NCBI RefSeq assembly: GCF_900108275.1
Contig: NZ_FNVD01000015.1
Span: forward strand, 1 to 60,153
Reading direction: 5' to 3'
DNA length: 60,153 nucleotides
Origin: Jhaorihella thermophila
GTDB taxonomy: Bacteria > Pseudomonadota > Alphaproteobacteria > Rhodobacterales > Rhodobacteraceae
Shown here piece after piece: positions 1 through 9,310 of the stretch (positions are counted from its first letter, which is position 1; every line of letters starts with the position of its first letter). A program made the position numbers and the translations under genes. A model generated the notes under the pieces. The model was given only the letters and a program-made list of their open reading frames with translations, ran no database searches and had not been told where the DNA came from.

Positions 1-1785
1 GGCGCCGGCATAGCTGACCGTGTCATAGCCCGCGTCGCCGAAATACCAGTCGCGGCCGGGAGTGGCCACGAACATGTCGTTGCCGCCCAGGCCGCTCAGT
101 CTGTTTTCCCCCTCGTCGCCCCGCAACCGATCGGCAAAGGCCGAACCTTCGACGGCCTCGATGCCCACCAGAACATCGCCAAGAGCGGCAAGGCCGTTGG
201 TCCGGCTGTTGCCAAGATCGGCCACCACCCCTTGTGGGGCATCGGCATAGCTCATGGTGTCGAACCCGGCCCCGCCGTCGATCGTGTCCGGTCCCTCTGC
301 CCATCCGAACCGGTTGTCGCCATCATCCCCGCGCAGCGTGAACGGGTCGGGCAGATCGACCCGCTGGGTGGCAAAGTCCACCGCGTCAGACAGGTCGCTC
401 CACCCCAGGCGGGCGCCGTCATGCGACATCAGGGTCAACGTCTCGTCGCCCCAGCGCAGCACCGCCCCGCCCGTGATCGGGCCGAGCGCAATGTCGCCGG
501 GCCCGGTCACCCCGGCAAAGGCGCCCAGGTCGATGCGGTCCTCGAACCGGTTGAAATCGGCCACCGTATCGGCCTGCGCATCGGGCGAAAAGACAAAGAC
601 ATCCGCGCCGGCCGCCCCGAACAGGCGGTCGGATCCGGGGCCGTCGATCAGGATATCCGCCGCCCCCGTGCCGTGCAGATCCCCCCCGGCCGCGGCGCCC
701 TGCAGGACCGGCCCCAGCCCGCCGGTGTCAAGCGCCAGCCGGGTCAGCCCGCCGTCCCGGGAGGACAACGCCCACAGTTCGGTCAGGCCATTGTCCTGCA
801 CAAAGCGCAGCTGGCGCACCCCGTCCAGGGCGGTCGCGGTGCCGTCCACCAGGGTTTCGCGATGGATCAGCCGCCCGCCGGGGATCAGCTGGAACAGGGA
901 TATCCCGCCGTCATTGCCGCCCGCGGCGATCAGCACCCCGTCCCCCACCGTCACCGCATCCAGCGCCGCAACCCCGTCAAAGCGCGTCTGCAGGCTGTCA
1001 TTGACCTGATCGGTGGCGATCAGCCTGCCCTCTCCGGTCAGTTCGAACACGTTCAGCGACCCGCTGCCGAAGGCACCCGCGATCACATGCGCCCGACCGT
1101 CAAGCACCGCCGTGACAAGGGCCGTGGGCCGGTCGATCGCCAGCCCCTGGGCGACCCCGATCGCCGAACGGGGGGTCAGCACCTGTCCCGGATCCGCGCC
1201 GATCTCGAAACTGCTCAGACCGTTTTCCGTGGCCGAGGCCGCCACCAGATAGCGGCGGCCCCCGATCTCGACGCTGTCCAGCGCGGACAGCCCCGACAGG
1301 CAGAAGCCGGCCACGGGCTCCACCCTCTGCACCGGCTGTGGCAGACCGGACCCCGTGCGAAAGACGTCGATGCCGCTGCCATGGGGACGGGTTGCGAACA
1401 GAAATGCGTCTCCGCCCGGCGTGGCGTGATGCAGAACCACCAGGTTGCCGGCAAAGGCCACCCCATCGAGATAGGCGCTGGCGGTGCCGCCGGCCTGCGT
1501 CAGCCGCGCCAGCGTGCCGGCTTCGATCTGGCGATCCTGACCGTCGATGCGCAGCGGGACCATCCCGCCGGCATTGCCCGTCGCCTCGAGCCGAAAGGAC
1601 GAAAGCGGCACGGGCGCCCTGCCGAATGCCGCGCCCAGGTCGGCACGCGCCAACTGGCCCGTGGCCGGATCCTGCACCACGAGCGTCGAGCCCTGCGCCC
1701 CCTGCACCACATCCAGGCGCGCCACCTGGCTCAGCACCGGCAGGTCGCGCACCCAGACCGTCTGGATCCTCGACAGACCCCCCAT
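1..1785 (-). CDS. RTX calcium-binding protein, N-terminal part (cut by window edge)
   Basis: The frame is open from an ATG at 1785 to the window edge, 595 codons with no stop, so the C-terminus is missing here. Roughly residues 60-370 are repeated short beta-strand units (for example GSGSLNVFEL and GGISLFQL) that look like a beta-propeller. Around residue 394 comes ADVFVFSPDAQADTVADF, the type of block that commonly precedes RTX repeats, followed after about residue 495 by glycine/aspartate nonapeptides such as GGAGFDTMSY, LGGNDMF and GDAGYDTVSY. No signal peptide is present, as expected for type I secretion, and a type I exporter is encoded at 32992-36113. The reading frame at 59573-60153 carries the same last repeat and a natural stop, and is probably the end of this gene. 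Secretion and a matrix or adhesion role are inferred. Confidence 0.85.
   Translation of the reverse strand, partial: MGGLSRIQTVWVRDLPVLSQVARLDVVQGAQGSTLVVQDPATGQLARADLGAAFGRAPVPLSSFRLEATGNAGGMVPLRIDGQDRQIEAGTLARLTQAGGTASAYLDGVAFAGNLVVLHHATPGGDAFLFATRPHGSGIDVFRTGSGLPQPVQRVEPVAGFCLSGLSALDSVEIGGRRYLVAASATENGLSSFEIGADPGQVLTPRSAIGVAQGLAIDRPTALVTAVLDGRAHVIAGAFGSGSLNVFELTGEGRLIATDQVNDSLQTRFDGVAALDAVTVGDGVLIAAGGNDGGISLFQLIPGGRLIHRETLVDGTATALDGVRQLRFVQDNGLTELWALSSRDGGLTRLALDTGGLGPVLQGAAAGGDLHGTGAADILIDGPGSDRLFGAAGADVFVFSPDAQADTVADFNRFEDRIDLGAFAGVTGPGDIALGPITGGAVLRWGDETLTLMSHDGARLGWSDLSDAVDFATQRVDLPDPFTLRGDDGDNRFGWAEGPDTIDGGAGFDTMSYADAPQGVVADLGNSRTNGLAALGDVLVGIEAVEGSAFADRLRGDEGENRLSGLGGNDMFVATPGRDWYFGDAGYDTVSYAGA
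6..88. repeat. 83-bp direct repeat, left copy
   Basis: These 83 bases are identical to 59974-60056 at the other end of the window and lie in the same reading frame, encoding GNDMFVATPGRDWYFGDAGY and following residues of an RTX repeat. The flanks differ on both sides, so this is a repeated protein segment and not simple overlap of the two ends. Confidence 0.95.
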
Positions 1786-1942
1786 GTTCCCAAGCCCCAC
1801 TCCCGGGCCCCCACCCGGTCGCCGGAAAGGGTGGGATGCGGGAGCGGATCGGGTGGTGTCGCGATCGCGGCGAAAGCGGGGTATTCAGAAAGGATTCAAT
1901 GCAAATCCGCGACTTTCGGCGGGCCTGTCCGCCCGGCCCGGA

Positions 1943-2992
1943 TCATCTGCCGAAGCCCTTGCGCAGAATCCGCCGAGCGCGATCGGCGATCGTTGTCTCG
2001 TCGCGCGGCGGATCGGCGTAAAGCCGCGCCGCGATCTCCAGCCATTTCCATTCGGTCACATCGTCGCGATAGAAGAGTTTCCCGGACGGAGCGGTGTCCG
2101 ACAAGGTGAATCCGGGCTGCCAGGGCTGGACCCGGTCCACGAGACGGGCGTTGACCGGGGCATACACGCTGTGGAACCGGGCGTATTCGGCGCGGCTCAG
2201 CAAGGATGTCGGCCGGGGCGGATCGGTGCGCAGGATATCGGTCACCGCCGTCACCAGCGCAGCGGGCGGCGGCGCGCTGCCGGCGATCCGGCTGGCCAGA
2301 TAGAATCCCAGCGGGTCGGGCGAGATGTTGGCGCTTTCCGGCGGCGGCTGGCGCAGGTCGGAAACGGACAGATCCGCCCCCGCCAGATCCAGAAGAGCCT
2401 GGGCCAGCCCGCCCCGGGCCCGGCGGACATGCTCGTAGTCGAACAGATGGATCCGGTCCGGCGAGAACCCTTCCAGCAGCCGATCATAGATCCGCTCGTG
2501 ATCGATGCTGACGCCATGGCACAACCCCTCGGTCCAGGCCCGGTTCAGATAGGGGCGCAGCGTCAGGGCCCGCCCCTTCCTGGCCACTTCCAGCCAGACC
2601 GACTGGGCCAGTTCGGCCTGCCGGCGCAGGGTGCAGATCACCCGCACCTCTTCGAAAGGGGCCAGGCGCCGGGCAAGGTCGGCATAATCGATGGGTTCCC
2701 GCCCCTGGCGCGAGAACGCTTCCGAGGACAGGATCACCGTGCCCGGTCCCCGGGCATGACGTTGCACCAGATCTTCCCACAGCCGGTCCGGGCCGCCCTC
2801 CCGGAAACGGTCCGGCGGCAGGTCCGGGATCTCGAACCACACTTCGACCAAGGCGTGATGGGCGCTGTCCGAGCCGATGCGGGGATAGTGGAGCCCCGCC
2901 TGTTCCAGCCGGTCGCGGTTCAGATGGAACAGGTGCTGAAGATAGCTGGTTCCGGTCTTGTGGGTTCCGATGTGAAGAAAAAGCCTGGCCAT
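1943..2992 (-). CDS. Sulfotransferase family protein
   Basis: A 349-residue cytoplasmic protein that probably transfers sulfate from PAPS to a sugar. Residues 4-18 (LFLHIGTHKTGTSYL) form the 5'-phosphosulfate-binding loop, with K12 and the T13-G14-T15-S16 turn. Residues 117-131 (VRVICTLRRQAELAQ, then S131) resemble the 3'-phosphate-binding strand and helix. The ATG at 2992 overlaps the stop of the upstream rhamnan-synthesis gene by one base (TGATG), so the two are translationally coupled. Together with a second sulfotransferase at 54175 this suggests that the exported polysaccharide is sulfated. The acceptor cannot be told from sequence; it could also be a lipid or a small molecule. Confidence 0.8.
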   Translation of the reverse strand: MARLFLHIGTHKTGTSYLQHLFHLNRDRLEQAGLHYPRIGSDSAHHALVEVWFEIPDLPPDRFREGGPDRLWEDLVQRHARGPGTVILSSEAFSRQGREPIDYADLARRLAPFEEVRVICTLRRQAELAQSVWLEVARKGRALTLRPYLNRAWTEGLCHGVSIDHERIYDRLLEGFSPDRIHLFDYEHVRRARGGLAQALLDLAGADLSVSDLRQPPPESANISPDPLGFYLASRIAGSAPPPAALVTAVTDILRTDPPRPTSLLSRAEYARFHSVYAPVNARLVDRVQPWQPGFTLSDTAPSGKLFYRDDVTEWKWLEIAARLYADPPRDETTIADRARRILRKGFGR

Positions 2993-4224
2993 CAGCCCGT
3001 GTCGTCCTGCCCGTTCTTCCCGGTCACACGCCGGGGTTCGTCGATTTCGATCCTCCCGGCGCCGGGCGCCGGCGGTTTCCGGTCCAGATCGCGGCTTTCC
3101 AGCTGCCCCAGCCCCGCGGCATCCGCCAGCACGCCCAGGGCGCGTTCGATCGCATGCGCGGTGGTGCCGTCCACCAGCGCCTGTTCGGGTTCGAAATCCT
3201 CCGCCTTGAGGTTCAGCGCCGCCAGCCGCGCGATCAGCGTGGGCTTGATCCAGTAGATCGAACCTGCGGCGAAACGCAGCACCCGGCCCTCGGTGCTCAG
3301 GCCGGCGCGGTTCAGCAACGCCTCGGCGCGGAGGCGATTGATGCCCCACCACGCATCGCCCTCGACCAGTTGACCGTCGGCCACCCACAGCGCCGAGGCG
3401 GTGTCGGCCAGAAACGCCTCCAGCCGCGCCTGCGTGCGATCGGGATCGCCCAGCACCCCCCGCGCCAGACGCTGCCGCCAGGCATCGCCATCTCCGCGAT
3501 GGGGGGATTTCTTGCCGTGCAGCTTGCAGACCGCGGCATAGGGCGCCAGCACCCCCGACTGCGCCAGGTGCAGGAACGGCAGGATATCGCGCCCGCGATT
3601 CGGCATCGCCCAGACCCGCGCGCGCGGAAAGGCGGTCCGGATCGCCGCCGCCGTGGGGGCGGTTTCCTCCGGCGAGCCGGTCAGCGTCACATAAAGGTCG
3701 TATGCAAAGCGCTGTGCCCGCAGCAGCGCGGCGAATTCCGGCCACATGTCGTGGTAGTAGAGATGCAGCACCACCGCCACCGGGGCGGGCGGGTCCGGCC
3801 GGTCGGCCGGAGCGATCGCAGGCAGATCCGGCAGCGGCCCGCCGCCGGTCCGCAGCATGACGGTGCGTCCCTCGCCCCGCCCCTGCCGCAGATAGTGCAG
3901 CAGCGGCGGATGACCTGCCGCGGCGACATCGGGGTTGTGAAACAGATAGGCCCGCGGTGAAAAGCCGGGATTGGGGCACAGGCCGGCCGGTTCGCCGAAC
4001 TGGACATAGTGACGTTCGGGCGCCAGGCGGAACAGCCGCCGCAGACGCGGGTTCGAGGCCAGATAGAAGGCGCGATCGAATTCCGGCCGCCCGCGCAGCA
4101 GACGGGCATATTCCCGCTCGGCCGGGGTCGGAAACAGAAATCGCAGCACGATGCGCACCCGGCGCAGGAAACCGGCGGCAAGGGGCTCAGATCCGCCGGG
4201 AACGGTGCGGGACGGCGGGGTCAT
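2992..4224 (-). CDS. Rhamnan synthesis protein F (RgpF) family
   Basis: 410 residues. Residues ~150-370 match the RgpF-type domain of rhamnan and rhamnose-glucose polysaccharide synthesis: VVLHLYYHDMWPEF at 151-164, AYDLYVTLTG at 174-183, NRGRDILPFLHL at 209-220, KLHGKKSPHRGD at 234-245 and later GSIYWIKPTLI. The N-terminal ~40-120 residues carry two copies of a short module of the kind FYLASNPRL...HYVQFG and AYLFHNPDVAAAG..PLLHYL...EGR, which recurs in other proteins of this window. It is transcribed away from the rml operon and is coupled to the sulfotransferase gene downstream. Role by family: glycosyl transfer during assembly of rhamnose-containing polymer. The exact linkage is unknown. 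Confidence 0.85.
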   Translation of the reverse strand: MTPPSRTVPGGSEPLAAGFLRRVRIVLRFLFPTPAEREYARLLRGRPEFDRAFYLASNPRLRRLFRLAPERHYVQFGEPAGLCPNPGFSPRAYLFHNPDVAAAGHPPLLHYLRQGRGEGRTVMLRTGGGPLPDLPAIAPADRPDPPAPVAVVLHLYYHDMWPEFAALLRAQRFAYDLYVTLTGSPEETAPTAAAIRTAFPRARVWAMPNRGRDILPFLHLAQSGVLAPYAAVCKLHGKKSPHRGDGDAWRQRLARGVLGDPDRTQARLEAFLADTASALWVADGQLVEGDAWWGINRLRAEALLNRAGLSTEGRVLRFAAGSIYWIKPTLIARLAALNLKAEDFEPEQALVDGTTAHAIERALGVLADAAGLGQLESRDLDRKPPAPGAGRIEIDEPRRVTGKNGQDDTG

Positions 4225-4483
4225 CCCGACTGCCGGTCCATCCGATCACGGCCAGCCATGTCCGGTGCCACCCCGCGCGGCGCGCCGCGGCGGTGTGCCA
4301 GAAAAACCGGGATGCGAAACCCATGAAGCATGACCGAAAAACCTCGACCTGTCCGGCGCGCGCACCGACAGGGGCACGATAGGCGGCCCACGCCGGAAAG
4401 AGAAGAGCCCCGCGTTCCGGCGGATGACATCCCCCCCCGTGCTTGCTATGCAAACGCAATGGTTTTTGACGTCATTGAGGCCC
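4225..4483. promoter_or_regulatory. Divergent intergenic region rgpF-like / rmlC
   Basis: These 259 non-coding bases separate the leftward rhamnan/sulfotransferase pair from the rightward rml operon, so both promoters should lie here. The half next to rmlC is less GC-rich (around TGCTATGCAAACGCAATGG) and holds the 8-bp palindrome TGACGTCA at 4467-4474, ten bases before the rmlC start. No clear -35/-10 pair can be defended. Confidence 0.5.
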
Positions 4484-5044
4484 ATGCAGATTGAAGAAAC
4501 CCCCCTTCCGGGCGTCCTGGTCCTGACGCCGAAACGCTTTGGCGACGCGCGCGGCTTTTTCAGCGAAAGCTGGAACCGGCGGGTGCTGGCCGACCACGGG
4601 ATCACCCTCGATTTCGTGCAGGACAACCATTCGCTCTCGCGGGCGGTGAACACGGTGCGGGGGCTGCACTACCAGGCGCCGCCGCATGCCCAGGACAAGC
4701 TGGTGCGCTGCGGGCGGGGGCGGCTCTTCGACGTGGCGGTGGACATCCGCCGCGGCTCGCCGACCTTCGGGCGCTGGTTCGGCATCGAGCTCTCGGCGGA
4801 AAACGGCCGGCAGTTGCTGATCCCCAAGGGGTTCCTGCACGGTTTCGTCACCCGCGAGCCGGATACCGAGATCTGCTACAAATGCACCGACTACTACGCC
4901 CCCGACTGCGACGGCGCGGTGCGCTGGGACGATCCCGACATCGGCATCGACTGGGGCCTGACCGGCGATCCGATCCTCAGCGACAAGGACGCCGCCGCCC
5001 CGCGCCTGGCCGACTTCGACAGCCCCTTCAGGTGGGAGGAATGA
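4484..5044 (+). CDS. rmlC: dTDP-4-dehydrorhamnose 3,5-epimerase
   Basis: 186 residues, the usual length of RmlC. It epimerises dTDP-4-dehydro-6-deoxyglucose at C3 and C5, the third step of dTDP-L-rhamnose synthesis. The cupin fold is shown by [19 protein letters not shown] (residues 46-64) with the catalytic histidine at about H62, then [20 protein letters not shown] and [11 protein letters not shown] longer in-frame start exists at 4424, but the ATG at 4484 gives the conserved N-terminus [20 protein letters not shown] and is preferred. The stop overlaps the rmlB start in an ATGA. First gene of the rml operon. Confidence 0.96.
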   Translation: MQIEETPLPGVLVLTPKRFGDARGFFSESWNRRVLADHGITLDFVQDNHSLSRAVNTVRGLHYQAPPHAQDKLVRCGRGRLFDVAVDIRRGSPTFGRWFGIELSAENGRQLLIPKGFLHGFVTREPDTEICYKCTDYYAPDCDGAVRWDDPDIGIDWGLTGDPILSDKDAAAPRLADFDSPFRWEE

Positions 5045-6096
5045 GCCGCATGAAACTGATCGTCACGGGCGGCGCGGGCTTCATCGGCTCGGCCGTGGTG
5101 CGCCGGGCGGTGCGCGACGGGCACCGGGTGGTGAACGTGGACGCGCTGACCTATGCGGCCTGTCTGGACAACGTGGCCGAGGTGGCCGATCACCCAGATT
5201 ATGCCTTTGTAGAGGCTGATATCCGCGACCGCGCAGCGATGGACGCGGTGTTCGCCGAACACCGGCCCGACGCGATCATGCACCTGGCCGCGGAATCCCA
5301 TGTGGACCGCTCGATCGACGGGCCGGGCACCTTCATCGACACCAATATCGGCGGCACCTACACGCTTCTGGAAGCGGCGCGCAAATACTGGACCGCGCAG
5401 GGCCGCCCCGACACGTTCCGCTTTCACCACATCTCCACCGACGAGGTCTATGGCAGCCTCGGCCCCACCGGCCAGTTCACCGAAGACACCCCCTACGACC
5501 CGCGCTCGCCCTATTCCGCCTCCAAGGCCGCCAGCGACCACCTGGTGCGGGCCTGGCATCACACCTACGGGCTGCCGGTGGTGCTGACCAACTGCTCCAA
5601 CAATTACGGCCCCTTCCACTTTCCGGAAAAGCTGATCCCGGTCACCATCATCAACGCGCTGGCGGGCAAGCCGCTGCCGATCTACGGCGACGGGTCGAAC
5701 GTGCGCGACTGGCTCTATGTCGAAGACCATGCCGAGGCGCTGCTGCTGGTGGTGCAGAAGGGACAGGTAGGCCGGTCCTACAATATCGGCGGCGAGAACG
5801 AACGGACCAATCTCGAACTCGTCCAAACCCTCTGCGCCATCCTCGACGAGCTGCGCCCCCGCGCGGACGGGCGCCCTTATGCCGAACAGATCACCTTCGT
5901 CGCCGACCGCCCCGGCCATGATGCGCGCTATGCGATCGACCCTTCCCGCATCCGCGCCGAACTCGGCTGGCGCCCCTCCGTGACGGTCGAGGAAGGGCTG
6001 CGCCGCACGGTGCAGTGGTATCTCGACAACGAACCCTGGTGGCGCGCTCTGCAGACCCGCGACGGCGTCGGCCGGCGCCTCGGAACGGGGGGGTGA
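5041..6096 (+). CDS. rmlB: dTDP-glucose 4,6-dehydratase
   Basis: 351 residues, an extended short-chain dehydrogenase that converts dTDP-glucose to dTDP-4-dehydro-6-deoxyglucose. NAD-binding motif TGGAGFIG at residues 9-16; catalytic TDE at 133-135 ([10 protein letters not shown]); YSASK with Y158 and K162; [10 protein letters not shown] and [14 protein letters not shown] are typical of RmlB. The ATG at 5041 overlaps the rmlC stop; an alternative ATG three codons later cannot be excluded. A 117-bp gap with a repeated intergenic element (6107-6189) separates it from rmlD, the only non-overlapping junction inside the operon. Confidence 0.97.
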   Translation: MSRMKLIVTGGAGFIGSAVVRRAVRDGHRVVNVDALTYAACLDNVAEVADHPDYAFVEADIRDRAAMDAVFAEHRPDAIMHLAAESHVDRSIDGPGTFIDTNIGGTYTLLEAARKYWTAQGRPDTFRFHHISTDEVYGSLGPTGQFTEDTPYDPRSPYSASKAASDHLVRAWHHTYGLPVVLTNCSNNYGPFHFPEKLIPVTIINALAGKPLPIYGDGSNVRDWLYVEDHAEALLLVVQKGQVGRSYNIGGENERTNLELVQTLCAILDELRPRADGRPYAEQITFVADRPGHDARYAIDPSRIRAELGWRPSVTVEEGLRRTVQWYLDNEPWWRALQTRDGVGRRLGTGG

Positions 6097-6106
6097 CGGT
6101 CCCATG

Positions 6107-6189
6107 CTTCTTTCTGGTCCCAAATACCCCCGCCGGAGGCTCGGGTTTCCGCAGGAAACCCGATCAATTCCCCCGCACAGAGCCTGTTT
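6107..6189. repeat. Composite intergenic element, copy A (tag, hairpin, 12-mer)
   Basis: Between rmlB and rmlD. It contains, in order, an inverted copy of a tag (CTTCTTTCTGGTCC at 6107-6120 followed by AAATACCCCC), a perfect 10-bp-arm hairpin TCGGGTTTCC-GCA-GGAAACCCGA (6141-6163) and the word CAGAGCCTGTTT (6178-6189). Related elements lie at 12038-12146 and 17308-17359. The hairpin could attenuate or stabilise the rml message; it has no U-tract. Confidence 0.7.
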
Positions 6190-6213
6190 CTGGCAGGCCG
6201 GGGGTGTCGCGCC

Positions 6214-7068
6214 ATGACCGTTCTCGTCTTCGGCCGCACCGGACAGGTGGCCCGCGAACTGGCGCGGGCGGGCGGCGTGACCTGCCTTGACCGCGCGGCG
6301 GCGGATCTGGCCGATCCCCAGGCTTGCGCCGCCGCGATCCGCGCGATCCGGCCCCAGGCCGTGATCAACGCCGCCGCCTGGACCGCCGTGGACGCGGCCG
6401 AGGATCACGAGGAACTCGCCACCACCATCAACGGCGCCGCCCCCGGCGCCATGGCCGGGGCCTGCGCCGATCTCGGCATCCCTCTGGTCCACATCTCCAC
6501 CGACTACGTCTTTGCCGGCAACGGCACCGCGCCTTGGCGCCCGACCGACCCGACCGGCCCGCTGGGGGCCTATGGCCGGTCGAAACTGGCCGGCGAACGG
6601 GCCGTCGCCGCGGCGGGCGGGACATGGGCGGTGCTGCGCACCTCCTGGGTGGTGTCGGCCCATGGCAGCAACTTCGTGAAGACCATGCTGCGGCTGGGGC
6701 GCGAACGGGACGAGTTGCGCGTCGTCGCCGACCAGATCGGCGGGCCGACACCGGCCCGCGACATCGCCGCGGCCTGCCTGAAAATCGCCGAAACCCTCCG
6801 TGTAGAGCCTGATAAAGGCGGCATCTACCACTTCGCGGGCGCCCCGGATGTGAGCTGGGCCGATTTCGCCCGCGCGATCTTTGCCCAGGCCGGGATCGCC
6901 TGCCGGGTCACCGACATTCCCAGCGCGGATTACCCCACCCCGGCCCGGCGCCCGCTGAATTCCCGCCTTGATTGTTCACGAACCGAAGCCGTTTTCGGCC
7001 TGAAAAGGCCCGATTGGCGTGCAAGCCTGCGCGACATCCTGACCGAGATCGAAGAGGCGAGGACATGA
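6214..7068 (+). CDS. rmlD: dTDP-4-dehydrorhamnose reductase
   Basis: 284 residues. It reduces dTDP-4-dehydro-L-rhamnose to dTDP-L-rhamnose with NAD(P)H, the last step of the pathway. Visible features are the Rossmann motif [12 protein letters not shown] near the start, [13 protein letters not shown], the strand [12 protein letters not shown], and the catalytic AYGRSK with Y120 and K124. The length is normal for RmlD. The ATG at 6214 begins directly at the fold's first strand. The stop overlaps the start of rmlA (ATGA). Confidence 0.96.
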   Translation: MTVLVFGRTGQVARELARAGGVTCLDRAAADLADPQACAAAIRAIRPQAVINAAAWTAVDAAEDHEELATTINGAAPGAMAGACADLGIPLVHISTDYVFAGNGTAPWRPTDPTGPLGAYGRSKLAGERAVAAAGGTWAVLRTSWVVSAHGSNFVKTMLRLGRERDELRVVADQIGGPTPARDIAAACLKIAETLRVEPDKGGIYHFAGAPDVSWADFARAIFAQAGIACRVTDIPSADYPTPARRPLNSRLDCSRTEAVFGLKRPDWRASLRDILTEIEEART

Positions 7069-7949
7069 GACAGAGCAGCACCGGGCGCAAGGGCATCATC
7101 CTGGCGGGCGGATCGGGCACGCGGCTTTACCCGATCACCATCGGCATCTCCAAGCAGCTTCTGCCGATCTATGACAAGCCGATGGTCTATTACCCGCTTT
7201 CGGTGCTGATGCTGGCGGGCATCCGCGACATATGCGTGATCACCACGCCGCAGGACCAGGACCAGTTCCGCCGCACCCTGGGCGATGGCAGCCAGTGGGG
7301 CGTGTCGCTCACTTACGTCGAACAGCCCAGTCCCGACGGGCTGGCGCAGGCCTATGTCCTGGCCGAGGATTTCCTGGACGGCGCCCCCAGCGCGATGGTG
7401 CTGGGCGACAACATCTTCTTCGGCCACGGCCTGCCGAAGCTGCTGGCCCAGGCCGACGCGCAGACCGCTGGCGGCACCGTGTTCGGCTATCACGTGGCCG
7501 ACCCCGAACGCTATGGCGTGGTGGGTTTCGATGCCGAGGGCCGGGTGGAGACCATCATCGAGAAACCCGCCGTGCCGCCGTCGAACTTTGCCGTCACCGG
7601 GCTCTATTTCCTCGACGGCACCGCGCCGGAACGGGCCCGCCGGGTGACGCCCTCGGCGCGGGGCGAGCTCGAGATCACCTCGCTGCTCGAGATGTATCTG
7701 GCCGAGGGCGCGCTCAACGTGATGCAGATGGGGCGGGGCTATGCCTGGCTGGATACCGGCACCCATGGCAGCCTGCTGGATGCGGGCAATTTCGTGCGCA
7801 CGCTGGAAACCCGGCAGGGCCTGCAGACCGGCTGCCCCGAGGAGATCGCCTTTGAAAACGGCTGGATCAGCGCCGAAGAGCTGGCCGCCCGCGCCGAGAT
7901 GTTCGCCAAGAACGGCTATGGCGCCTATCTCGCGGGGCTGCTGAAGTGA
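7065..7949 (+). CDS. rmlA: Glucose-1-phosphate thymidylyltransferase
   Basis: 294 residues, typical of RmlA. It makes dTDP-glucose from dTTP and glucose 1-phosphate, the committed first step of the pathway, although the gene is last in this operon. The nucleotide-binding loop [13 protein letters not shown] lies near residues 13-25, followed by [20 protein letters not shown], and later [11 protein letters not shown] and [17 protein letters not shown]. The 31 extra in-frame codons upstream are rejected because the ATG at 7065 overlaps the rmlD stop and gives a normal N-terminus ([20 protein letters not shown]). All four rml genes are therefore present and intact. Confidence 0.97.
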   Translation: MRQSSTGRKGIILAGGSGTRLYPITIGISKQLLPIYDKPMVYYPLSVLMLAGIRDICVITTPQDQDQFRRTLGDGSQWGVSLTYVEQPSPDGLAQAYVLAEDFLDGAPSAMVLGDNIFFGHGLPKLLAQADAQTAGGTVFGYHVADPERYGVVGFDAEGRVETIIEKPAVPPSNFAVTGLYFLDGTAPERARRVTPSARGELEITSLLEMYLAEGALNVMQMGRGYAWLDTGTHGSLLDAGNFVRTLETRQGLQTGCPEEIAFENGWISAEELAARAEMFAKNGYGAYLAGLLK

Positions 7950-8031
7950 GATCCCCCGCGTCCGCGCGTCCTGCCGATTGCATCCGGACCCTGCCCCGTG
8001 CTTGTCTTTGACCGCACCCCATGACGAAGGA

Positions 8032-9291
8032 ATGTCCATGAAGATCCTGTTCGTTCACCAGAACATGCCCGGCCAGTATCGCGAACTGGTGCAGTGGCTG
8101 GCCGCGCGGGGCGGACACGAGATCGTCTTTCTCACCCAGCGCAAGAAGGGGCCGGAATACAAGGGCGTGACCAAGGTCGTCTACACGCCCCATCACCGCC
8201 CCGCCAAGGATGCCTATGGGCTCTCGAAGGTCTGGGAAGAGGCGACCGGCACGGGCTTTGGCGCAGCGATGGCGGCGCGGATGCTGGACCGGGAAAAGGG
8301 CTGGCGGCCCGACCTGATCCTCGGCCATACCGGCTGGGGCGAGCTTCTGTTCATGAAGCAGGTCTGGCCGGACGTGCCGGTGCTGGGCTTCTTCGAATAT
8401 TTCTACCGCATGACGGGCGGCCTGGTGGGGTTCGATCCCGACGAGCCGGTTTCGGATCACGCGCCCTTTCTCAACCACGCCCGCAACGCGGTGCCCTTTG
8501 CCAGCATCGAAAGCGTCGATCTGGGCCATGTGCCCACCGAATGGCAAAGGGATCGTTTCCCCGCGAGCTTTCACGACAGGTTCTATGTCTGCCATGACGG
8601 GATCCGCACCGATCTGCTGCAGCCCGACCCGGAGGTTTCGCTGAAACTGGGTCGGCTCGACCGGCCGCTGACGCGGGCCGACGAGGTGTTCACCTTCATG
8701 GCGCGCAATCTCGAACATGCGCGCGGCTTTCACATCTTCATGCACGCTCTGCCAAAGATCCAGGCGGCGCGCCCCAATGCGCGGGTGATCGTGATCGGCG
8801 GCAACGATGTCTCCTATGGCCGCAAGAGCAAGCATCCCGGCGGCCTGCGGGGCGAGCTGACCGAGACGCTGGGCGACAGCGTGGACTGGAACCGGGTGCA
8901 TTTCCTGGGCCAGGTGCCCTATTCGTCCTTCGTGCAGGTGGTTCAGCTCAGCCGCTGCCACCTGTATCTGACCATGCCCTTCGTGCTGTCCTGGTCGCTG
9001 CTGGAATCGATGTCGATGGGCGCGACCGTCGTCGCCACCGATGTCGCGCCCGTGCGCGAGGCGATCACCCATGGCGAAACCGGGATGCTGGTGGATTTCT
9101 TCGACGTGGACGCGCTGGCGGATCAGGTGATCGACGTGCTGGCCAACCCCGGTGCCTATGCCCATCTGGGGCCGGCGGCGCGGGCGCATGTGGTCGAGAA
9201 ATACGACTTTCTCACCCGCTGCCTGCCCGAGCACATCGCGCGAATGAATTCCCTGGTGCCGGCTTCGGCCCGGATCGAACTGCCGGGCTGA
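8032..9291 (+). CDS. Family 4 glycosyltransferase
   Basis: 419 residues, cytoplasmic GT-B enzyme. The N-terminal domain opens with MKILFVHQNMPGQYRELVQWL; the C-terminal donor-binding domain has FMARNLEHARGFHIFMHALPKI and the acidic helix LSWSLLESMSMGATVVATDVAP, where the glutamate matches the family 4 E-x7-E region, followed by VREAITHGETGMLV. The chosen ATG follows a good ribosome-binding site (GACGAAGGA); the ATG two codons later is an alternative. It follows rmlA by 82 bp on the same strand and is likely co-transcribed, which makes a rhamnosyltransferase role plausible but unproven. Confidence 0.85.
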   Translation: MSMKILFVHQNMPGQYRELVQWLAARGGHEIVFLTQRKKGPEYKGVTKVVYTPHHRPAKDAYGLSKVWEEATGTGFGAAMAARMLDREKGWRPDLILGHTGWGELLFMKQVWPDVPVLGFFEYFYRMTGGLVGFDPDEPVSDHAPFLNHARNAVPFASIESVDLGHVPTEWQRDRFPASFHDRFYVCHDGIRTDLLQPDPEVSLKLGRLDRPLTRADEVFTFMARNLEHARGFHIFMHALPKIQAARPNARVIVIGGNDVSYGRKSKHPGGLRGELTETLGDSVDWNRVHFLGQVPYSSFVQVVQLSRCHLYLTMPFVLSWSLLESMSMGATVVATDVAPVREAITHGETGMLVDFFDVDALADQVIDVLANPGAYAHLGPAARAHVVEKYDFLTRCLPEHIARMNSLVPASARIELPG

Positions 9292-9310
9292 CCCGCTCGG
9301 CGGTCCGGGG

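Noticed and set aside
232-2109. Long rightward open frame (625 codons) over the RTX gene
   Set aside because: Antisense shadow: the minus-strand frame gives a coherent RTX protein, while this one has Arg/Gln/His/Pro-rich composition typical of complementary frames in high-GC DNA.
4894-6831. Leftward frame of 645 codons over rmlB and rmlD
   Set aside because: Antisense to two clearly recognised enzymes; no start signals or homology features of its own.
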